Source of the DNA: Ministeria vibrans ATCC 50519
Lineage: Eukaryota > Opisthokonta > Filasterea
Assembly: GCA_943704425.1 (NCBI GenBank)
Contig: CALSCP010001443.1
Location: forward strand, 36,338-77,803
Direction: 5' to 3'
DNA length: 41,466 bases
The position numbers and the translations under genes are program-made. The notes beneath the pieces are model-generated. The model was not told where the DNA came from and ran no database searches. It saw nothing but the letters and a program-made list of their open reading frames with translations. Shown here in pieces: positions 36,798 to 41,466 of the stretch; the stretch's first letter is position 1; each line of letters opens with the position of its first letter.

Positions 36798-38080
36798 ATG
36801 CTTTCTCTGCTCCTTCTGTGCGTCGTCTCCGTCTCCGTACACGGACAAGACCCCGAGGTCTACAGTGAAAATGGGGACCTTGTATTGGCTCCTGCTCTCA
36901 ACCGATCTGTGCTTATCAAAGGCGAGCTTTTGGTTAACGGGTTGACAACAATGTCTCAAACAGACTTTGACGATCGCCTGGCCAATCTACGGTCGAAAAT
37001 CAGCGGGCTAGAGGCACAGATGGCGTCTTGTTCATGCAACACAACTACTTCGACTACGGTCGACGAGTGCGTGTCGAGCCCCTGCTCGAACGGCGGTGTG
37101 TGCACGGACAGCGAGGGAGCGTTCGTGTGCATGTGCCCTAGCGGGTTCACGGGTGTCACGTGTGAGATGAATGTTGACGAGTGCGCATCGAGTCCTTGCT
37201 TAAACGGCGGCACGTGCATTGACGCGTTGGGTGAGTATTCGTGTACGTGTGCTCTCGGCTATGCGGGTGTCCTCTGCGAGTCGGACATCAACGAGTGCGC
37301 GTCGAGTCCTTGCTTAAACGGCGGCACGTGCATTGACGCGTTGGGTGAGTATTCGTGTACGTGTGCTCTCGGCTATGCGGGTGTCCTCTGCGAGTCGGAC
37401 ATCAACGAGTGCGCGTCGAGTCCTTGCTTAAACGGCGGCACGTGCATTGACGCGTTGGGTGAGTATTCGTGTACGTGTGCTCTCGGCTATGCGGGTGTCC
37501 TCTGCGAGTCGGACATCAACGAGTGCGCGTCGAGTCCTTGCTTAAACGGCGGCACATGTAGTGACGCCGTCACAGCGTACTCCTGCTCCTGTTCCGGTGA
37601 GCCAACACAACACAACACAACACGACACGCCTATTTCTTCTATTAATTTTTACCTCCGGCAACAGACGAGTTCACTGGCTCCCACTGCGAGACGGTGCTT
37701 GCCACCGCGTGCTCCAGCAACCCGTGCGCCAATGGCGGCGCATGCAGCGACAGCGGTGGCGACTCGCCGTACTCGTGCTCGTGCTCGTCCTCCTGGCTCG
37801 GCTCCCGCTGCCACATTGCCAACCCCTGCCAAGGCAGCCCGCCGGCCAACTGCAACGGCTGCTCGCCGCGCTCCTCGTCTCCCTACTACACCTGCTCCTC
37901 CTGCTTCAACAACCGCTGTGGCGACCAGTGCCAAGGCACCCTCTTTGGCCAAGGTAGTGTCTGTGTGTGATCAAATAAAGGATTGTACTTTTTCGAAATT
38001 ACATTTCAGGCGGTACTTTTGGTCCATGTATGATCCAGCTCTGTGATGAACCGTGCTGGGATCCAAGTTTATTAAGTTGA
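36798..38080 (+). CDS. Secreted EGF-repeat protein, 385 aa
   Basis: Exons: 36798-37596, 37666-37953, 38010-38080; 1158 nt in frame. A signal peptide (about 1-16) is followed by a short coiled-coil-like stretch (Leu-Arg-Ser-Lys-Ile-Ser-Gly-Leu-Glu) ending in Cys-Ser-Cys, which could oligomerise. Six EGF modules follow. Modules 1-5 start Val/Ile-Asp/Asn-Glu-Cys and have the Cys-x-Asp...Tyr-x-Cys-x-Cys pattern of calcium-binding EGF. Modules 2-4 are the same 38-residue unit almost without change, and module 5 begins identically then diverges. Module 6 and the Cys-rich C-terminal region lie in exons 2-3. No transmembrane helix is seen, so it is probably secreted or matrix-bound. The partner is unknown. 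Confidence 0.85.
37170..37554 (+). repeat. 114-bp coding tandem repeat (EGF units)
   Basis: The unit starting GACATCAACGAGTGCGCGTC occurs at 37284, 37398 and (truncated by divergence) 37512. A first copy at about 37170 differs only near its start. The full copies are identical at DNA level, including third positions, which implies very recent expansion or homogenisation. Each full unit contains TTGGGTGAGTATTCG, a perfect GTGAGT 5' splice-site word. Confidence 0.95.
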
Positions 38081-38317
38081 TATAAAAATTTATTAATTTA
38101 TTTTGGCCTCTAAAAAGTGATGCTTGCACGGTCTTTATTACTAGCAATCGAGCACAGACTACAGAGCAGGAATGACAAGATGGATTTCATCTCAATCATT
38201 TTGAAGAGAGAAAAATATTGTGTTCTTGACTTCTTGGGACATTCGAAAAGAGTCAGTCAACAGAAAATGGAAAGATAATCGAATCGAACAGAAAATTTTT
38301 TTCTATCTTACATTGCA

Positions 38318-38716
38318 ATGAAGAGCCCGTACAGCGTCCCCAGTTTACTCCAACCAGTGATCACGTTTACAACGCTGCTGGATGCGCGACGCCAGCCGTT
38401 TTCTTTCGACGGGATGATCGCAGTGAGCCCTTTTGTCATTTCCGCTCTGGTCGGCGCCTACGCCGGCTCCAAGGAAGAGGACGACTTGAGAACGGTCGTG
38501 AGATGGGGAACATTATCGGTGGCGCTGTTTCCTTGGGCGTACGCCGCTACAGCGCGCTTCCTCTTTGAGGAGGAGGCGGCTGCCGCCTTGGTGCTGTGCA
38601 CTTCGGGCGCTGGACTCCTGTCTGGCGCAGCCTTGACTCGATATGGCCCCGCAGTGGGGCTGGGCATTACTCTGGTGACTGGAGTTGTCGTTCTTCTTCG
38701 CGTGAGGGCACTGTGA
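38318..38716 (+). CDS. Unrecognised four-pass membrane protein, 132 aa
   Basis: Single exon with a well-placed start after an AT-rich leader. I do not recognise the family. Four hydrophobic segments are visible at about 31-50, 63-83, 87-106 and 110-128, separated by short charged loops (Lys-Glu-Glu-Asp-Asp at 52-56; Glu-Glu-Glu at 84-86). It ends Arg-Val-Arg-Ala-Leu. Ala/Gly/Leu-rich helices suggest a small organelle or ER membrane protein; a function cannot be given. It is convergent with RAD1, 120 bp between stops. Confidence 0.65.
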   Translation: MKSPYSVPSLLQPVITFTTLLDARRQPFSFDGMIAVSPFVISALVGAYAGSKEEDDLRTVVRWGTLSVALFPWAYAATARFLFEEEAAAALVLCTSGAGLLSGAALTRYGPAVGLGITLVTGVVVLLRVRAL

Positions 38717-38836
38717 GAGACGACGAGTCTTCAGGAGGAAGGATTTTTCAATGTATTATGTAAAGTATTCATGATTAATATTTTGTTGTATACATTGTTA
38801 TATACATTGGACAGCTAGCTTAAGCGTTGATGCTTC

Positions 38837-39567
38837 TCATTCATCTTCGTCGGGAGCACACTGCATGTTGAAGAGAAACAGGGTGAGAATAAGGAGGACG
38901 CGGTACATATGCTTACGTTAAAGTCAACAAATGAGACTTGTCCGTCTTCGCTGGAGGCAATGAGAAACTGAAGCGAGAGAAAACCACGCATGTTGATGCG
39001 TAACGAGCATTTTTGTGAAATAAGCAAGGCACTCTTGCACTTGCTTAGTTGGGACTGTCGGTAGAGGTAGTGTTGCGATGTGGAGCAGGCAAAGGACTCC
39101 ATGGTGGGCGATACGGATGGGATGGACACCTGTGTTACGGGAGGAATGAGTCATACGGAAGACGAACAAAAGGTACACAAAGATAACACACCTCTACGGA
39201 GCCCGTCACACTGGCACTGGTCAACGAAAGCGTCGCATGTTCAGCATTGACCGTTACGGCAATGGTTCCACTTGCGACATCCATTTCGGCAAAGGCTTCT
39301 CTCAACGCTTCAGACTGACGACAAAGAGAGAGAGAGAAAGAGATAAAGCGTGTGTGTGTGTATATATGTATGTGTGAGATATTATCAAGTATAGCATGGA
39401 TATTGTGTAGTCATGCGTGAATACGGTTCAAAATACCAACCATCTTCTTACCGCAATGATAATTTCCGACACAACCTGTTCACTGTCAAACTCAAAATCG
39501 AGTGTGTCTTCGGCATCGCGAGTCATCAGTCGGCATTCGCTAATGACGCCGGCGTGCTCCATCCTAC

Positions 39568-39607
<40 letters not shown>

Positions 39608-40143
39608 ACAATCACCCCCCGCACACGCACACGCGCGATGGGCGTACGCCAGTTCGAGCTTGTGACCGTATCCGCCGTAGAGCATGTTGAGACGCGTACT
39701 CGACGCCTGTTTAAGACCAAAAATGGTCAAGCAGTCAATGAGGATGTTGAGTCCAATGTCAAACTGAGACACTCTTTCGTCGCCGTAGTCGACGCTGTCG
39801 GTCTCGGGGTCTTCGTGAAACTCGTACTTTTGGCAGAGGCCCGCCTGCGCAGCGCAAAGAGAATGAGCCAACGCGACTTGTTTTTTCCTTCGCGACAAAA
39901 AAAGGACCTTGAGAATAGCAATGCCCTGGACGCATTTTGAGTGTTCTACAATGAACTTGACACCGGTGCGACTGACCACGACGGTCGCAATCTGCAAAAA
40001 GCAAAGTCAACCGAAACGCGTTCTCGACGAGCAAACGACCGACCGACCTCTTGCCACTGTATCGCTTTCAACAGTGTCACCAACTTGGCAGCACTGTCCA
40101 ACTGCAAGTTCAGTACGGCGGCTGTGTCTTGCTGTGATTCCAT
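38837..40143 (-). CDS. RAD1: Checkpoint clamp subunit RAD1, 282 aa
   Basis: Exons (minus): 40143-40048, 39991-39908, 39844-39648, 39563-39452, 39314-39192, 39129-38917, 38860-38837; 849 nt in frame. RAD1 joins RAD9 and HUS1 in the 9-1-1 ring loaded at DNA damage sites to activate ATR. The order of conserved blocks fits: Leu-Leu-Lys-Ala-Ile at the start, Gly-Val-Lys-Phe-Ile-Val-Glu-His-Ser-Lys-Cys-Val-Gln in exon 2, Asp-Cys-Leu-Thr-Ile-Phe-Gly and Tyr-Gly-Gly-Tyr-Gly in exon 3, Asp-Thr-Leu-Asp-Phe-Glu-Phe in exon 4, and Arg-Gly-Phe-Leu-Ser-Leu-Gln-Phe followed by Glu-Asp-Gly-Gln in exon 6. Exon 7 adds only Cys-Ala-Pro-Asp-Glu-Asp-Glu. The length equals that of the human protein. Intron 3 holds a (GA)n tract at 39571-39604. 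Confidence 0.93.
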
Positions 40144-40304
40144 GATTGAAAAGAAAGAAAATATGAATAAGAATGAAACGAATTAAAAATTAAAACGAAC
40201 GCAAATCAACGCAGTAACAAAATATTTACGGGTGCTCATAGTTCACACTGGTTTGGGTAAACCTGTTTGCTATGCTTTGTTCCTTTTACATACTTATACA
40301 TACA

Positions 40305-41319
40305 TCAGGGCTTTTTTGAAAATCCAAGATACATGGCTGCAACCGAATTCACTTGGGTGAAGGAGATGACGTTGCGCAGACGTCCCGTACGAAGAAACGT
40401 GAACAGGTCGGACCAGCTGGCATGGGCAATATCCGCGTCGGCCCCCGTAAGACCCTGTACTGGCGAGAGGCCCGCGCCAGTGAGTGCAACAGTCATTTCA
40501 TCGGGTGTGATGAACATGCGATGGTCGTGAGTGTTGAGAGAAATCGCTCCTAAAGTGTATTCCAGGCCCAATATAAACTATGTGAGAAGGTAGAGTGGCG
40601 TGTTAGCGGTATATATATATAATATATATATATGTGTGTTTGTGTGTAAAGAAGCAAAAAGGCAGTTTAAGAACGCACCAGAATGTAGGAGAACCAAGTG
40701 CGGTTGATGGTGTCAAACACATACACACCGCCGGGCTTCAGCACTCGATTCACTTCTGCAAGTGCCGTTGTAAGGTCGTGCAAGTGTTCGAGTACGTCGG
40801 AGCACACAATGGCATCGAAGCTGTTGTCGTCGAAGGGAATTCGATACGCTGAGCCTTGGACGAAGCGCGCCTTCACCTGGCGCCGCAATCCTTCGGCTCT
40901 GGCCGTCTCAAGCGAATTCTTGCTGACGTCGATCCCCGTGATGTTGTAGCCCAGCTCGGCCAGGGCAAGGGTGGCAATGCCGCCACCACAGCCGACATCG
41001 AGCAGTGACACGGCTGTGCGGTCCGTCGTGCCAAGTTCGCGCACGAGCGCCTCATCGAAATACGGAATGCGCGCCTCGTTCACGGAATACAGCCCGCCAA
41101 TCGCGCTCGTTGGATCGTGCCACAGGCTACACGAGAGCAGTCGGTGGCGCATTCGTGGCGCAGTGTTGTCAGGAGTGCGTACTTGCCAAGGAAATCGTAA
41201 TACTCATTGTCGAGCGTCGTCTTCGTCGGATCCACCTTCTGCCGATCGGGGAACGCCGCTGGTGGCACCAATATGTATGCGCAGGCTGCCAGGATACCCC
41301 AAAAGGCAAATTTCAGCAT
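40305..41319 (-). CDS. UbiG/COQ3-family SAM-dependent O-methyltransferase, 285 aa
   Basis: Exons (minus): 41319-41183, 41126-40679, 40577-40305; 858 nt in frame. UbiG/COQ3 enzymes methylate hydroxyls in ubiquinone synthesis in the mitochondrion. The class I SAM site is plain: Leu-Leu-Asp-Val-Gly-Cys-Gly-Gly-Gly (87-95), the acidic Gly-Ile-Asp-Val-Ser, then Cys-Ser-Asp-Val-Leu-Glu-His. The family-specific Phe-Asp-Thr-Ile-Asn-Arg-Thr and Thr-His-Asp-His-Arg-Met-Phe-Ile follow. The Leu-Trp-His-Asp-Pro entry appears only after the exon 1-2 join. The N-terminus (about 1-22) is one hydrophobic stretch with few Arg, more like a membrane anchor than a mitochondrial presequence, so COQ3 identity is likely but not certain. 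A (TA)n tract fills part of intron 2. Confidence 0.82.
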
Positions 41320-41466
41320 GAGGGCAGTGAATCAAGAGAGAGAACGAGGACTAAAAAGGTTTGAATTGTGTCAATGAAAGATCAGTCAACAGGCGTGAAT
41401 AATGAATTAAATAGTAGTCATTGTAATTACTCACACACGACAGTCTGACAGTCCGCAGTGCCTGCA
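41320..41466. other. Right flank, upstream of methyltransferase gene
   Basis: 147 bp of presumed 5' flank. It ends with a CAGTCTGACAGTC stretch similar to the imperfect CAGTCTGAC repeats seen upstream of LRR-C (13240-13320). No open frame. Confidence 0.4.

Noticed and set aside
37284-37554. Direct repeats considered as a mobile-element footprint
   Set aside because: They are in-frame EGF modules of one protein.

Overview
The window is nuclear DNA of a unicellular eukaryote. Genes carry many short GT-AG introns. The core genes are eukaryote-specific: exocyst Exo84, Rad1, HIRA, METTL3, a PKA regulatory subunit, the gamma-secretase subunit PEN-2 and phosphoacetylglucosamine mutase. Bacterial operon structure is absent. 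Calcium-binding EGF repeats, a beta-1,4-galactosyltransferase, PEN-2 and an RII-type PKA inhibitor site together lean towards a holozoan or nearby protist. I cannot name the species; this is inference.

Layout. 1-712: no convincing gene. 713-7220: a Ser-rich unknown protein (-), then two secreted leucine-rich-repeat (LRR) paralogues tail to tail, LRR-A (+) and LRR-B (-). 7221-13095: EXO84 (+, 8 exons) and phosphoacetylglucosamine mutase (-, 7 exons), convergent. 13553-15175: third LRR paralogue, LRR-C (+). 15667-18860: coiled-coil unknown (+), a 98-residue unknown (+) and PEN-2 (-). 19075-23539: PKA regulatory subunit (+) and the m6A methyltransferase METTL3 (-), convergent. 23689-29170: HIRA (+) and a membrane-anchored JmjC-type oxygenase (-), convergent. 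29264-35086: a secreted parallel beta-helix protein (+, 12 exons) and a beta-1,4-galactosyltransferase-like enzyme (-, 8 exons). 35277-38716: a type I membrane protein (-), an EGF-repeat protein (+) and a small four-pass membrane protein (+). 38837-41319: RAD1 and a UbiG/COQ3-like methyltransferase (both -).

Genes mostly alternate strand, giving short divergent promoters (93 bp between JmjC and beta-helix, 149 bp between METTL3 and HIRA) and short convergent 3' ends (54-200 bp). Exon joins were rebuilt by hand from reading frame, GT-AG sites and family conservation. Introns often carry long (CT)n, (GA)n or (ACTC)n tracts and a recurring AAAGTGATAGAGAG-like motif.

No single pathway is shared across the window. 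The main local theme is secreted or surface proteins: three LRR proteins, the beta-helix protein, the EGF protein, the type I protein and the glycosyltransferase. The strongest unusual signals are near-perfect synonymous-only identity between the inverted LRR-A and LRR-B 3' halves, identical EGF units each containing a GTGAGT splice-donor word, an 11-nt micro-exon in EXO84, a PKA regulatory subunit apparently lacking its dimerisation domain, and a JmjC enzyme whose membrane anchor appears only when a short 5' exon is added.
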